The translations under genes were made by a program, and so were the position numbers. From Pseudomonas sp. (GTDB lineage Bacteria; Pseudomonadota; Gammaproteobacteria; Pseudomonadales; Pseudomonadaceae), in assembly GCA_022448005.1 (NCBI GenBank), contig JAKUTK010000049.1, forward strand, positions 1 through 39,214: a DNA stretch of 39,214 bases. Reading direction: 5' to 3'. The notes below the pieces were generated by a model. The model was given only the letters and a program-made list of their open reading frames with translations, made no database searches and was not told the origin of the DNA. Shown here one piece after another: positions 9,614-19,079 of the stretch; the stretch's first letter is position 1; every line of letters begins with the position of its first letter.

Positions 9614-10201
9614 TCAGTGCTTGCGCGGTTTGAGAAGCGCGGGCTTCTCTTCAGGTGCATGGCAGATCAGATACAGCGCCGTGAGGATCTCTGGTATCTG
9701 CTCGACCATCTCGGCTACCAGATCCTTGTCTGTGGCGATATCACTGAACTCGGGTTGCTCGTCGAACAGCCCTGAGCCGACCATGATCGGCAGAAGCAAC
9801 TCGCTGACTTCCTCTTCGGAATCTTCGAACCACACCGACTCGCGCATGAATACGCCTTCCATGAAGCCGATGCACCAGCCGCGCAGATCGGATTCGTCAG
9901 GCTCGTCGCCCATGTCGAGCTCGCAGGGAAGGTCCATGTCTTCATCACTGGCCAGCTGCCGCGCGATATGTGCCTTGAGCTGTATCAGCGTCGCCTCGAT
10001 GGCTTCTCGCTCGGTGTCATCCGCGTATTTTGGCGGCTCGGCAAACAGCGCATCGATCCACTCGCGCTCGGACACTTGCTCCGAACAGATACACAGGGCA
10101 GTCAGATAGCCATGGGCGGCGATGTAATCGAGCGCTTCTTCATGCAGATCATCTGCATCCAGAAACACTTGCAGGCGGGCGAGTTGCTCGGCGAAGGACA
10201 T
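9614..10201 (-). CDS. UPF0149 / YecA-like family protein
   Basis: A 195-residue acidic protein of the UPF0149/YecA group. The recognisable segment is the helical core around RGWCIGFMEGVFMRE (about residue 106-120), plus a C-terminal Lys/Arg tail. It lacks the C-terminal SEC-C zinc motif found in longer YecA proteins. The start ATG follows AAGGTAGCC. It lies 15 bp upstream of ybaN on the same strand, so the two may be co-transcribed. Cytosolic; no biochemical role can be given. Confidence 0.8.
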   Translation of the reverse strand: MSFAEQLARLQVFLDADDLHEEALDYIAAHGYLTALCICSEQVSEREWIDALFAEPPKYADDTEREAIEATLIQLKAHIARQLASDEDMDLPCELDMGDEPDESDLRGWCIGFMEGVFMRESVWFEDSEEEVSELLLPIMVGSGLFDEQPEFSDIATDKDLVAEMVEQIPEILTALYLICHAPEEKPALLKPRKH

Positions 10202-10447
10202 CGATGGCTACCTTGGAGAGAAAACAGCGCTGATTCTAGACGAGCTGCAGGCCTCCGGCTACCGCACGCTTTGGCGCCGCGGTGACTGAGGTCGTTTCCT
10301 GTCTCTACTGCTTCGACTGATTGAAAAAAACGCGCGGAGTTCCGCTGTGCAAAGCACCGGGCATCCGACTATCGCGCCGGAGCAGTGTTCGGCCTGAACC
10401 GGGCGGCTGTGTCGCGTATACTCGCGCGTCTTGTTTCGGAGACCGGC

Positions 10448-12571
10448 ATGCTCGATCAGGCACAGCGCATTCTCAAAGATGTATTCGGCTACGACGCGTT
10501 TCGTGGCAACCAGGGTGCGATCATCCAGCGCGTGGCCGACGGCGGCGATGCGTTGGTGCTGATGCCGACAGGCGGCGGCAAGTCGCTTTGTTATCAGGTG
10601 CCGGCGTTGCTTCGCGATGGCCTGGCCGTGGTGGTGTCGCCGCTGATTGCGTTGATGGACGATCAGGTCGCCACGCTTGACGAACTGGGTGTTGCAGCGG
10701 CGGCGCTCAACTCTACCCTGACGGCCGAACAGCAGCGCGATATCGCTGACCGGTTGCGCCGAAACGAAATCAAGATGCTCTATCTGGCGCCGGAGCGGCT
10801 CGTTCAGCCTCGCATGCTGGCGTTCCTGCAGCGCTTGCAGATCGGCCTGTTCGCCATTGACGAGGCGCACTGCGTGTCGCAGTGGGGGCACGATTTTAGA
10901 CCCGAGTACCTGCAGCTCGGTCAGCTGGCTGAGTTTTTCCCCAATGTCCCACGCCTTGCGCTGACGGCCACGGCTGACAAGCGTACGCGGGAGGAAATCG
11001 TCCAGCGCTTGCATCTGGGAAACGCCGAGCGATTCCTGTCGAGTTTTGATCGGCCAAACATCTTCTATCGCATCGTGCCCAAGGAGCAGCCGCGCAAGCA
11101 GCTGATGGCATTCCTTGCTGAACGCCGCGGTGACGCCGGCATTATCTATTGCATGTCGCGCAAGAAGGTCGATGACATTGCCGCCTTCCTCACCGAGCAG
11201 GGCTTTCCGGCATTGCCTTACCACGCCGGCTTGCCGAACGATTTACGGGCCTTTCACCAGAAGCGCTTTCTTAATGAGGAAGGCCTGATCATGGTGGCAA
11301 CCATTGCGTTCGGCATGGGCATCGACAAGCCCAACGTGCGTTTCGTTGCGCACCTGGACCTGCCGAAGTCGCTGGAAGCCTACTATCAGGAAACCGGCCG
11401 CGCAGGTCGAGATGGTCTGCCTGCAGACGCCTGGATGGCATACGGGCTGCAGGACGTAATTTTCCTCAAGCAGATGCTCAACAACTCCGACGGTGACGAG
11501 CGACATAAGCGTATCGAGCAACACAAGCTCGACGCGATGCTCTCGCTGTGTGAAGAAACTCGCTGTCGTCGCCAGGTGTTACTGGCCTATTTCGATGAGC
11601 AAATGCCGGAGCCTTGCGGCCATTGCGACAATTGTGTCGACGGCGTGCAGACCTGGGATGCCACCGAGCCGGCACGACAAGCCTTGTCGGCGATCTACCG
11701 CAGCGGCCAGCGCTACGGTGTGGGCCATCTTGTCGACGTCCTCCTCGGACGGGACAACGAGAAGATCCGCAGTCTCGGTCATCAGCATCTGTCGGTTTTC
11801 GGCGTAGGCAAGGCGCTGTCCGCAGGGGAGTGGCGGTCGCTGTTTCGCCAGCTGGTCGCCCGAGGGCTGGCTGACGTCGATCTTGAGGGTTTCGGCGGCC
11901 TTCGACTCAGCGACAATTGCCGTAGCTTGCTCAGGGGAGAGGTTACCCTGGAGTTGCGTCGAGAGCTGACGACCAAGGCGCCAAAGTCGGCTGCCAGCGC
12001 GGCGAGTCAGTTGGTGCGCAGCGAGGAACGCGAGACCTGGGAAGCGTTGCGCGCACTGCGGCGCAAGCTGGCCGAGGAGCATGGCGTGCCACCTTACGTC
12101 ATCTTCCCGGATGCGACCCTGCTTGAGATGCTCCGTAGCCAGCCCGGCACGCTCAGCGATATGGCGCGCATCAGCGGCGTGGGTGCACGCAAGCTGGAGC
12201 GTTATGGCCAAGCGTTTCTGGAGGTGCTGCAGGGTACGGCACCGGTGGCCAAGTCGCCCGCAGATGTTCGTCATGAGCTGATCACACTGGCTCGAGCAGG
12301 AATGACGCCTGCTCAGATCGCACGGCAACTCGATTGCAGCGAAAAAAACGTCTACGCCATGCTTGCAGAAGCCATAGGCCAACAGCAGCTGAGCCTCGAG
12401 CAGGCGCTGGACCTGCCAGAGGAACTGCTCGGTGAGATTCAGGAAGCATTCCTGGACGGTGAAGGGGAGTTGCCTCCGGTTGCGGCGGTCGCCGAGCAAT
12501 TCGCCGGTCGCGTCCCGGAAGCGGTGTTGTTTTGCGTGCGTGCCTCGTTGCAGGCGGAGTTCGAGCTCTAG
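10448..12571 (+). CDS. recQ: ATP-dependent DNA helicase RecQ
   Basis: A 707-residue 3'-5' DNA helicase of the RecF pathway, acting at stalled forks and gaps. Domains in order: helicase core with Walker A PTGGGKS (40-46), DEAH box (138-141) and the RecQ aromatic-rich loop [10 protein letters not shown]; a second RecA-like half with the [10 protein letters not shown] motif; a zinc-binding set of cysteines (CEETRC ... CGHCDNC); a winged-helix; an HRDC domain around 520-600; and a C-terminal extension of about 110 residues. The length matches Pseudomonas RecQ. The ATG at 10448 is chosen for its homology start and the upstream GGAG; the frame runs back to a GTG at 10385. Confidence 0.96.
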   Translation: MLDQAQRILKDVFGYDAFRGNQGAIIQRVADGGDALVLMPTGGGKSLCYQVPALLRDGLAVVVSPLIALMDDQVATLDELGVAAAALNSTLTAEQQRDIADRLRRNEIKMLYLAPERLVQPRMLAFLQRLQIGLFAIDEAHCVSQWGHDFRPEYLQLGQLAEFFPNVPRLALTATADKRTREEIVQRLHLGNAERFLSSFDRPNIFYRIVPKEQPRKQLMAFLAERRGDAGIIYCMSRKKVDDIAAFLTEQGFPALPYHAGLPNDLRAFHQKRFLNEEGLIMVATIAFGMGIDKPNVRFVAHLDLPKSLEAYYQETGRAGRDGLPADAWMAYGLQDVIFLKQMLNNSDGDERHKRIEQHKLDAMLSLCEETRCRRQVLLAYFDEQMPEPCGHCDNCVDGVQTWDATEPARQALSAIYRSGQRYGVGHLVDVLLGRDNEKIRSLGHQHLSVFGVGKALSAGEWRSLFRQLVARGLADVDLEGFGGLRLSDNCRSLLRGEVTLELRRELTTKAPKSAASAASQLVRSEERETWEALRALRRKLAEEHGVPPYVIFPDATLLEMLRSQPGTLSDMARISGVGARKLERYGQAFLEVLQGTAPVAKSPADVRHELITLARAGMTPAQIARQLDCSEKNVYAMLAEAIGQQQLSLEQALDLPEELLGEIQEAFLDGEGELPPVAAVAEQFAGRVPEAVLFCVRASLQAEFEL

Positions 12572-12705
12572 CGCCCGACGGGTGCAGTGCGGCGTATTGC
12601 CGCTGCGCTTGTTTGGCGTGTTGGCTAGCGCGGGGCACCGCAACACTGGGTAACGTACCCGAGTCGATGGTAGCCTTGCCAGTCTTCCGGTGCTGTGGTT
12701 AGCTC

Positions 12706-12718
12706 ACTAATAATTAGT
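12706..12718. promoter_or_regulatory. Palindrome upstream of the MarR gene (putative operator)
   Basis: ACTAAT-A-ATTAGT is a perfect 13-bp dyad 20 bp before the marR ATG, in an otherwise GC-rich region. MarR proteins typically bind AT-rich palindromes of this kind at their own promoters, so autorepression is likely. The assignment is inference from position and symmetry. Confidence 0.5.
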
Positions 12719-12738
12719 ATTTCCGGAAAGACCGCTCC

Positions 12739-13176
12739 ATGTATCCCGACCAACACCGCTTTGCCATGCAGTTGGCTCAACTTTCGCGTGGCTGGCGCGC
12801 CGAGCTGGACCGTCGTCTGGCAGATCTCGATCTTTCTCAGGCTCGATGGTTGGTGCTGCTGCATCTGGCCCGGTTCGATCACGACCCGACACAACGTGAG
12901 CTTGCGCAAAGCGTTGCGGTTGAGGGTCCGACCTTGGCGCGGTTGCTGGACAGTCTCGAAGCTCAAGGGCTGGTCCACCGCCAGCCGGCGCCCGGTGATC
13001 GTCGCGCCAAACTGATTACGCTCGGTGCCCCGGCGCGCCCTCTTATTCAGAGAATCGAGGCGATTTCCACACAGGTTCGGCAGGAGCTCTTCGATGGCAT
13101 TGACGAAGAGGATCTGCGCAAATGCCAGCAAGTGCATGAACGCATCCTGGCTAACCTGGTGAAAGCAAAACGTTAA
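12739..13176 (+). CDS. MarR/SlyA-type transcriptional regulator
   Basis: A 145-residue winged-helix regulator of the MarR family. The recognition region includes LTQREL-like PTQRELAQSVAVEG (about 54-67), then the DSLEAQGLV wing approach and the basic DRRAKLI wing (about 93-99). Helices at both ends should form the dimer interface. It is preceded by a 13-bp palindrome likely to be its operator. The next gene on the same strand is the FimV-like protein, 280 bp downstream with its own promoter candidate. Effector and target genes are unknown; autoregulation is likely. Confidence 0.92.
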   Translation: MYPDQHRFAMQLAQLSRGWRAELDRRLADLDLSQARWLVLLHLARFDHDPTQRELAQSVAVEGPTLARLLDSLEAQGLVHRQPAPGDRRAKLITLGAPARPLIQRIEAISTQVRQELFDGIDEEDLRKCQQVHERILANLVKAKR

Positions 13177-13292
13177 TAGCGCCGCTGGCAAGATTGCCTC
13201 GTGGGTGAAGGCTTGCAAGCAAAACGCGACGGTTTTGAAGCGAATACTTGAACGGCCAATTCCAGGCACTGCCTCTCGCTGCCGTTTGTCTT

Positions 13293-13321
13293 TTGACGTT
13301 AGGCTATGGTTTGCAAATGAT
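13293..13321 (+). promoter_or_regulatory. Candidate sigma70 promoter for the FimV-like gene
   Basis: TTGACG (13293-13298) and AATGAT (13316-13321) are separated by 17 bp, in the 280-bp gap between marR and the FimV-like gene. The -35 has five of six consensus bases and the -10 four of six. This would give a leader of about 130 nt. Confidence 0.35.
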
Positions 13322-13456
13322 GGCACAATGCTTTCACGCGCAAGCCGACGAACTGCCTCTACTTTCTGCTGCATCAGTCGATAACCGCGTCACAGTTCAG
13401 TAATCGAACCGTGGACCGGCGACGAAGCACGCCGAGCGCCACCTGCGGAGGTTTTC

Positions 13457-15421
13457 ATGGCGCTCGGTCGTCGAGTCTTGTTCACAGTGGCCTCTGGCTC
13501 GCTGATCTATTCGGGCATGGTTTCCGCCCTGGGTATGGGCGACATCACGCTCAACTCTGCTCTGAATCAGCCACTGAGCGCCGAGATCGACCTGCTGGAC
13601 GTAGGCGATCTGAACGCTGATGACATTCGTGTCGTATTGGCTTCCAGCGCTGACTTTGCGCGGGTCGGCGTCGAGCGTCCGGCATTTCTGCAGGATCTGC
13701 GCTTCACACCGGTGATCGCCGGTAATCGCAGTCGCATCCGCGTTGCGTCCAACAAGCCCGTCCGCGAGCCATATCTGAATTTTCTGGTCGAGATCACCCG
13801 GGCTAACAGCCGGATGCTTCGTGAGTACACGGTTCTGCTCGACCCGATGCCGAGCTCGCCCGAGACCTCGACCAGCTTCGTCGTGAATAATCCGCAAGCC
13901 GGGACTTCGCCGGCGCCCGTCGAGCCATCGCGTTTCGTGCCGTCTGCAGAGTTGCCGCAAGCGTCTCAGGGCCAGCGCCACCGGGTGGCGAGCGGCGAGA
14001 GCCTGTGGACCATCGCTGGCGCCTACACAGATGGCTCACAGACATCACAGGCGCAGTTGATGCGCGACATTCTGGCGCTGAACCCTGATGCGTTCGCCGG
14101 TGGTGATGCGGCGCGTCTCAAGGCGGGTGCTGATCTGCTGCTGCCCGATGCAGCCATACAAACCACAGCAGAGCTCGTCGAGCCCGCTGCGCCAGCGCCA
14201 GTGACGGAGACTATCGTGCAGAGCCCGCTGGCAGCTGATGCCGAGCCCACTGCGCCCGTGCCTGCCGATCCGGCACTTGTCGATGATCAGGTAGCGATGT
14301 TGCGCCGGCAGTTGTTCGAAGAACTGGCCGCGAGCCGTGAGGAGAATCAGCAGCTCAAGCAAATGCTCATCGACATGCGGCTGCAGCTCGAAGCCGTTAC
14401 TGCTCAACTGGCCGAGCAAAGCACTCCGCAAACCAACGCTTCGCTGGCTGGCCAACCGTCGGCGCCAGCGGTAATGCCGCAGAGCCAGCCGATCGAGCAG
14501 CCAGCCGCTGAGTCAACCCCAACCGAACCTGTTCCGTCGTTCCGCTGGCAGGACTGGACGTTGCCGGGCGGGGGCGTGTTGATTTCCATGCTGCTGGGTG
14601 GCTTGTGGTTCAGTCGTCGTAAAAAGCCTGAACCCAAATACCCGGATGCGGCGCCCCTGGCTGCAGCCCAGTCGAAGCGCGTACCACCAGTGGCTGTCGC
14701 GGCGGCGCCGGAAATGCCTCGCCAGCCCGCGCATGCCTCGGTCAGCGAGACCGACGTGCTCGAAGCGGCTAATATCTACATCACCTATGGCCGCCGCGAT
14801 GAAGCGATCGACGTGCTGTCACGTGGCATCGAGCGAGCGCCGGGGCAACTTGATATTCGACTTCGTCATCTCGGGCTTCTTGCTGAGGCCGGTGACGCCG
14901 AGGGCTACAGCGTCGCAGCTGAAGCTTATCTGCAGGCCGGCGGTGCGCATGCACAGCTCGATCAGCTGCTCGCGTTGCATCCCGCGCTGGCTTCGGCAGT
15001 TGCTGTAGCCAAACCGGACTTTGAGGCTTTGCTGGATCCGGACATCACGTTTGTTTTAGACGAATCATTGGCGGCGGACTTTTTGGATGCTGCAACCGCT
15101 CCAGCCCTGCAAAGCTCAGCGGCAGAGGTCAGGCAGTCTTATCCCGCGCAACCATTGATCGATGGTTTCGATGAAGCGCTGACGCTTGGCGAGCTGACAT
15201 CGTTGCTCGGCAATGTGGAGCCGGTCGAGTCGAAGCCTACGGCCGAGGAGCTGCGCCAGCTAGAGCCAAACCCTGAACATCTGGTTCGTCTTAACCAGGC
15301 CGTTGCGTATATCAAACAGGGTGATATGGAGAGTGCGTGCAGCATTCTCGAAACCCTTGCGACTGAGGGCGATGAAGCGCAGCGGCGGCAGGTCAACGAG
15401 TTGCTGGCAATGATCGGCTGA
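13457..15421 (+). CDS. Short FimV-like LysM/TPR inner-membrane protein
   Basis: A 654-residue protein with the FimV/HubP architecture but well below the roughly 900 residues of P. aeruginosa FimV. In order: signal sequence (about 1-26); the FimV N-terminal domain (MGDITLNSALNQPL..., 27-130); a LysM-like peptidoglycan-binding domain (about 174-232, RVASGESLWTIAGAY); a coiled coil (about 275-322); a membrane helix (about 368-386); a cytoplasmic part with TPR-like repeats; and the C-terminal FimV motif (VRLNQAVAYIKQGD...). FimV proteins organise polar type IV pili and cAMP signalling. The context (marR before, plpD after, not asd/truA) suggests a paralogue rather than FimV itself. AGGTTTTC precedes the ATG. 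Confidence 0.85.
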   Translation: MALGRRVLFTVASGSLIYSGMVSALGMGDITLNSALNQPLSAEIDLLDVGDLNADDIRVVLASSADFARVGVERPAFLQDLRFTPVIAGNRSRIRVASNKPVREPYLNFLVEITRANSRMLREYTVLLDPMPSSPETSTSFVVNNPQAGTSPAPVEPSRFVPSAELPQASQGQRHRVASGESLWTIAGAYTDGSQTSQAQLMRDILALNPDAFAGGDAARLKAGADLLLPDAAIQTTAELVEPAAPAPVTETIVQSPLAADAEPTAPVPADPALVDDQVAMLRRQLFEELAASREENQQLKQMLIDMRLQLEAVTAQLAEQSTPQTNASLAGQPSAPAVMPQSQPIEQPAAESTPTEPVPSFRWQDWTLPGGGVLISMLLGGLWFSRRKKPEPKYPDAAPLAAAQSKRVPPVAVAAAPEMPRQPAHASVSETDVLEAANIYITYGRRDEAIDVLSRGIERAPGQLDIRLRHLGLLAEAGDAEGYSVAAEAYLQAGGAHAQLDQLLALHPALASAVAVAKPDFEALLDPDITFVLDESLAADFLDAATAPALQSSAAEVRQSYPAQPLIDGFDEALTLGELTSLLGNVEPVESKPTAEELRQLEPNPEHLVRLNQAVAYIKQGDMESACSILETLATEGDEAQRRQVNELLAMIG

Positions 15422-15451
15422 TGGCGTTGAAGTATTGAACGGGCGCAGCAA

Positions 15452-17632
15452 TCAGAAACTGCGTCCTAGATTCAGATACATGGCCCGCTCGGCTTCGTCA
15501 TTCAGGCCGTAGCTGAAGTTCAGCGGGCCCAAAGGTGTTTCGTAGCCGACGAACACACTGCCTGCGTTGATGTAGCCGCTATCGAACGCATTATCGTTGT
15601 TCCAGGCGCGCCCTCGCTCGAGCGATGCGCCCAGGTACAAAGGAAAGTCCAGCGGCAGGAACGAGCGCGGCGTCATTCGGCGGAAATAGATCATCCGCGC
15701 CAGGCTGATGTTCTGCCCGGATAGGGCGTCTTGTCGGAAGCCCGACAACTGCCGCGCCCCACCGAGCAGAAAGCTTGAGGTGACGATCTCAGCATCGTCT
15801 AGCGTGCGCCCGTAGCGGCCGCCAAATACCAATGTGTCCAGGCCGAAGCTGACGGCCTTGTCCAGGCGGAATTCCCACTGACGATAGCGCCCATCGGAGC
15901 CCAGGCTTGGATCGTACTGGCGAAGGGTGAGCCCAATGTCTTCGCCCTCGCGAGGGAAGTCGACGTCGTCCACCGTGTCGAATGAATATTTCAGCTGGTA
16001 GTAACCTTCCTCGAACGAGAAGTCCGGCAGCTGCTGATCGCCGACTCGGACATCGGCCTCACCCCAGGCCTGGCCTACACCGAAGCGGATTTCACCGTTA
16101 TTGGCGATCTGCCGGCCCAGGTTCAGCCCATAGCCATAACGTTGCAGGCGGTACTCGGCGATCGGGTCGTTATCCAGAATTGCTTCCACGTTTTGCGCCT
16201 CGGCAAACAGGTTGGGCGCCACGAACCAGCGCGAGCCGGCGTCCAGCGGCTGGTAGAACTCGCTGAAGAACTCCTGGTGATCGCCCAGTTGCAGGCGCGT
16301 CAGCCACTCGGCTCCGAGTTGGTTGATGCCATTCTTGCGAAAACTTGCGCCAATGTTGAAGGCGCTATCGCCTCGAAAATCATCCGAGAGGTTGATCCCA
16401 AGGCGCAGATAATCGGTGCCGGAGCGCTTCTCTCGGGTCGTGATGACCAGCGTATTGCCAAGCTTTTCGTGGACCACCCGGTACTCGACCTGCTCGAAAT
16501 AATCGAGTCCGTACAGCGTGCCCATGTCCTTCTGCAGGCCCTGCAAATCCAGTCGCTTACCGGTCTGCTGACGGATGTGTCGGCGTACCACCGCATCGCT
16601 GACCTTGGAATCGTTCTCGATGCGCACGGCGCTGATCAGCGGGTTGCGCGGCTCGGCTGAACGGGCAAGGCTCAGCGAAAGATTGCCACCGCTTTCGCTG
16701 CGCATGGTAGCCAGCCGCGCACCCAAGGCATCGGCGGCCCGATAACCGGCATCGATCAGCTGCTCGGCTCTCGCGAAATCGGTCGCCCCAAACCCTGCCA
16801 GCATCGGTTGCACCAACAGGTCTTCTGGACGCAGGGTGGCCAACTGCGCTTCTGAGTTGCGTCGCGTCATCATGGTGGTCGATTGGTTGAGCACATCGAC
16901 GACAGTCAGCAGCTGCTCGCGGGGCAGAAGCGGGGTGCCGATGTCCACCACGATCAGCCGGTCTACGCCCATGTCCCGCGCGACGTCCATGGGGATGTTG
17001 TCGACCATGCCGCCGTCGACCAGTAGCCGGCCGTCGAGTTCGACCGGGGCGAAAACTGCCGGGATCGACATGCTGGCGCGAATGGCCTGAGGGAGGTGGC
17101 CGCTGCGAAAGATCACCTTCTTGTCATTGGCGATATCCGTTGCGACTGCGCGAAACGGGATGGGTAGTCGGTCGAAGTCACGGGTGTCACTGGCGTGAAC
17201 CAACAGGCGCTCGAGCAGCAGCGACAGGTTCTGACCCTGAATAACGCCGAGGGGCAGGCCGAGGCTGCCATCGTCGCGAAAGCTCAGCTTGCGTTTGACC
17301 AGGAAATCTCGGTCGTCCTGCTTGCGTCGGAAAGGGATGTCCTCGCGCGGAGGGTCGTCGGAGAGCACCTGCTGCCAGTCCAGCTCGAGCGCCAGCTTTT
17401 CCAGTTCATCGACGCTGTAGCCGGCGGCATACAGCCCACCGATCACGGCACCCATGCTGGTGCCAGCAATCGCATCGACCTGCACGCCTTGTTCTTCCAG
17501 CGCCTTCAGCACGCCGATGTGCGCAAGCCCCCTCGCGGCTCCGCCGGAAAGGACCAGGCCCGTGCGTGGCTGGGGTTCGGCATAGCCTGCCAGGGGGAAG
17601 AGCAGGATCAGCAGAAAGAGGAGACGAGACAT
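15452..17632 (-). CDS. plpD: Type Vd patatin-like autotransporter (PlpD-like)
   Basis: A 726-residue patatin-type lipase fused to its own outer-membrane barrel. In order: signal peptide (1-18, ...LAGYA); patatin domain with oxyanion loop SGGAARG (29-35), nucleophile Ser59 in GTSMG, and catalytic Asp206 in DGG; a POTRA domain (about 330-410); then a C-terminal 16-strand-type beta-barrel ending in Phe (GRSF), as BAM substrates do. This is the PlpD (type Vd) layout, and length and catalytic positions are within a residue or so of P. aeruginosa PlpD as I remember it. Expected activity is phospholipase A1-type with the lipase exposed or released. It converges on the FimV-like gene. Confidence 0.93.
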   Translation of the reverse strand: MSRLLFLLILLFPLAGYAEPQPRTGLVLSGGAARGLAHIGVLKALEEQGVQVDAIAGTSMGAVIGGLYAAGYSVDELEKLALELDWQQVLSDDPPREDIPFRRKQDDRDFLVKRKLSFRDDGSLGLPLGVIQGQNLSLLLERLLVHASDTRDFDRLPIPFRAVATDIANDKKVIFRSGHLPQAIRASMSIPAVFAPVELDGRLLVDGGMVDNIPMDVARDMGVDRLIVVDIGTPLLPREQLLTVVDVLNQSTTMMTRRNSEAQLATLRPEDLLVQPMLAGFGATDFARAEQLIDAGYRAADALGARLATMRSESGGNLSLSLARSAEPRNPLISAVRIENDSKVSDAVVRRHIRQQTGKRLDLQGLQKDMGTLYGLDYFEQVEYRVVHEKLGNTLVITTREKRSGTDYLRLGINLSDDFRGDSAFNIGASFRKNGINQLGAEWLTRLQLGDHQEFFSEFYQPLDAGSRWFVAPNLFAEAQNVEAILDNDPIAEYRLQRYGYGLNLGRQIANNGEIRFGVGQAWGEADVRVGDQQLPDFSFEEGYYQLKYSFDTVDDVDFPREGEDIGLTLRQYDPSLGSDGRYRQWEFRLDKAVSFGLDTLVFGGRYGRTLDDAEIVTSSFLLGGARQLSGFRQDALSGQNISLARMIYFRRMTPRSFLPLDFPLYLGASLERGRAWNNDNAFDSGYINAGSVFVGYETPLGPLNFSYGLNDEAERAMYLNLGRSF

Positions 17633-17669
17633 GAAGGCACACCGGACAAACTGACGTGAAATGGCGGCT

Positions 17670-17675
17670 ATTATA
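17670..17675 (-). promoter_or_regulatory. Perfect -10 element upstream of the plpD-like gene
   Basis: Read on the minus strand, this hexamer is TATAAT, 37 bp before the plpD-like start. I see no good -35 at 16-18 bp, so promoter strength is unclear. The same symmetric patch gives TATTAT on the plus strand towards the SelT/W/H gene. Confidence 0.35.
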
Positions 17676-17706
17676 GGCGCCCCGTCAGCTACCAGAGCGC
17701 CTCGAT

Positions 17707-17991
17707 ATGGCCGCTACCAAGCCTGAAATTGTCATCACCTATTGCACCCAGTGCCAGTGGATGTTGCGCGCTACCTGGCTGGCCCAGGAACTGCTCTCAA
17801 CCTTTTCGGATGACCTCGGCAAGGTGTCGCTGGTGCCTGCAACAGGCGGGACCTTTCACATCACCTGCGACGGAGTGCAGATCTGGGAGCGCAAGCTGGA
17901 CGGCGGGTTTCCGGAAGCCAAGAGCTTGAAACAGCGGGTGCGGGACCAGATCGATCCAGAGCGAAATCTGGGGCATAACGACCGCCCCTGA
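17707..17991 (+). CDS. SelT/SelW/SelH (Rdx) family thioredoxin-like protein
   Basis: A 94-residue member of the selenoprotein W/T/H (Rdx) family in its cysteine form. The redox motif is CxxC in YCTQCQW (residues 13-19), where animal SelW has CxxU. The conserved GGTFHI and W-E-R-K...GGFPEAK...L...R segments follow, giving the short beta-alpha-beta-beta-beta-alpha thioredoxin-like fold. It is expected to be a cytosolic thiol-redox protein; its partner is unknown. It is divergent from plpD with a 74-bp shared promoter gap and converges on the EamA gene. Confidence 0.88.
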   Translation: MAATKPEIVITYCTQCQWMLRATWLAQELLSTFSDDLGKVSLVPATGGTFHITCDGVQIWERKLDGGFPEAKSLKQRVRDQIDPERNLGHNDRP

Positions 17992-18027
17992 GCCTGCCGT
18001 AGCGCTTGCAGCGACATCTACATTGTT

Positions 18028-18935
18028 TTAGCGCGGCTCTTGTACTTGTGCTGCTTTTGCCAAGGGCGTGGCGGCGTTGGTGACTACCGGTGTTTTCAGC
18101 CGACTGGTGATGACCGAGGCGAGGATGATCAAGGCGCCGCCGACGAGCATCCTCGCCGTGGGTTGTTCATTGAACAACCACCAGGCTATGGTGATGCCAT
18201 AGACCGGTTCCAGCGCGAAGATCACCGCAGTGGTCCGGGCCTTCAATACCTTCAGGCTCGCCACGAACAGGCTGTGTGCGAGGCCCGTACAAAACACGCC
18301 GAGCAAGCCAGCCACAGCCAGTCCATGGCTGGGATGTCCGGCACGGACGTCCACGTGAACGGCAGGAGGCACAGGAGGATGGTGCCGTTCTGCCAGAGCG
18401 CGGCCTGGACCGGGTCTACGCCGCGGGTGACAGCCCGGTTGAGCAGGGAAAGCAAGGCGAACGTCAACCCGGAGACGATCCCATACAGCAGACCCAGCGT
18501 GCTCTGGCTACCTAGATCGAACTGTGGGGTCACCAGCAGCAGACCGAAGCAGACCAGCGCGACCAAGCCGAACTCGGCGGGGCGTGTACGCTCGCGAAAC
18601 AGCACGCCCTCGAGCAGGATGGCAAACGCGGGAAAACTGGCGAAGCCCAGCGTAGCGATGCCAACTCCAGCCACTTTTACGGCCAGGAAAAAGGTAAGCC
18701 AGTGTCCACCGAGTAGCAGCCCGCCGAGCAGCAGTCCGAACCGCTGGCGTGCGGTTGGCTGCGTGCCTTTGTTGGGGAGCATCTGTGCGGCCAGTAGCAA
18801 CGCCACGACAGCGAAGCCGGCTCGGCCGAGGGTGATGATCAAAGGCGTACTCGCCGCCAGCTTGCCGAATACGCCGGACAATCCGAACATCAGTGCCCCA
18901 AGGTGAATCGCCAATAGGGCGTTGCGATGGGTCAT
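18028..18935 (-). pseudogene. EamA/DMT-family exporter interrupted by a frameshift
   Basis: Two overlapping frames together encode one 10-helix EamA drug/metabolite transporter. The first runs from ATG 18935 and keeps transporter homology up to MDWLWLA, then becomes nonsense (CSACFVRASH) and stops. The second frame resumes GLLGVFCTGLAHSLF and continues to the end (18028). Joining them needs one extra base near 18305-18312, probably a lost base between CTGGC and TTGCTC on the minus strand. The repaired length is exactly 303 codons including the stop, normal for the family. I see no -1 slippery heptamer at the junction. Either a recent pseudogene or a sequencing error. It lies downstream of an AraC gene, a common pairing. 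Confidence 0.85.
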
Positions 18936-18993
18936 GGTCTGAGGTCCAGCGGAGCATGCGGACGGCGGAGTGGGGCGGATAAGCTGAAATGAT

Positions 18994-19049
18994 CCATGAA
19001 GCCTCGCGACGGCATGCGTTTACGCATCTGTATCAGTGAAGATTCATGG
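18994..19049. promoter_or_regulatory. Nested inverted repeats upstream of eamA
   Basis: An inner dyad ATGCGT-TT-ACGCAT (19014-19027) is almost concentric with outer arms CCATGAA (18994-19000) and TTCATGG (19043-19049). The block lies between the AraC gene and the EamA gene, about 60-115 bp before the EamA start. It also contains CTGTATCAG. A likely regulator-binding region; the AraC neighbour is the obvious candidate. Confidence 0.45.
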
Positions 19050-19079
19050 TAGGCCGTGCGAAGCGAATGGTCTGTCGCG

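Noticed and set aside
10259..11224. Long minus-strand frame in recQ (and another at 11579-12646)
   Set aside because: Antisense to well-conserved RecQ motifs; no domain or start signal.
13321..13336. Sigma54-like TGGCAC-N5-TTTCA before the FimV-like gene
   Set aside because: The invariant GC of the -12 element is missing (TTTC, not TTGC), so a sigma54 promoter is not supported.
18290..18330. Programmed -1 frameshifting in the EamA gene
   Set aside because: No X-XXY-YYZ slippery heptamer is present at the frame junction, and this family does not use recoding.
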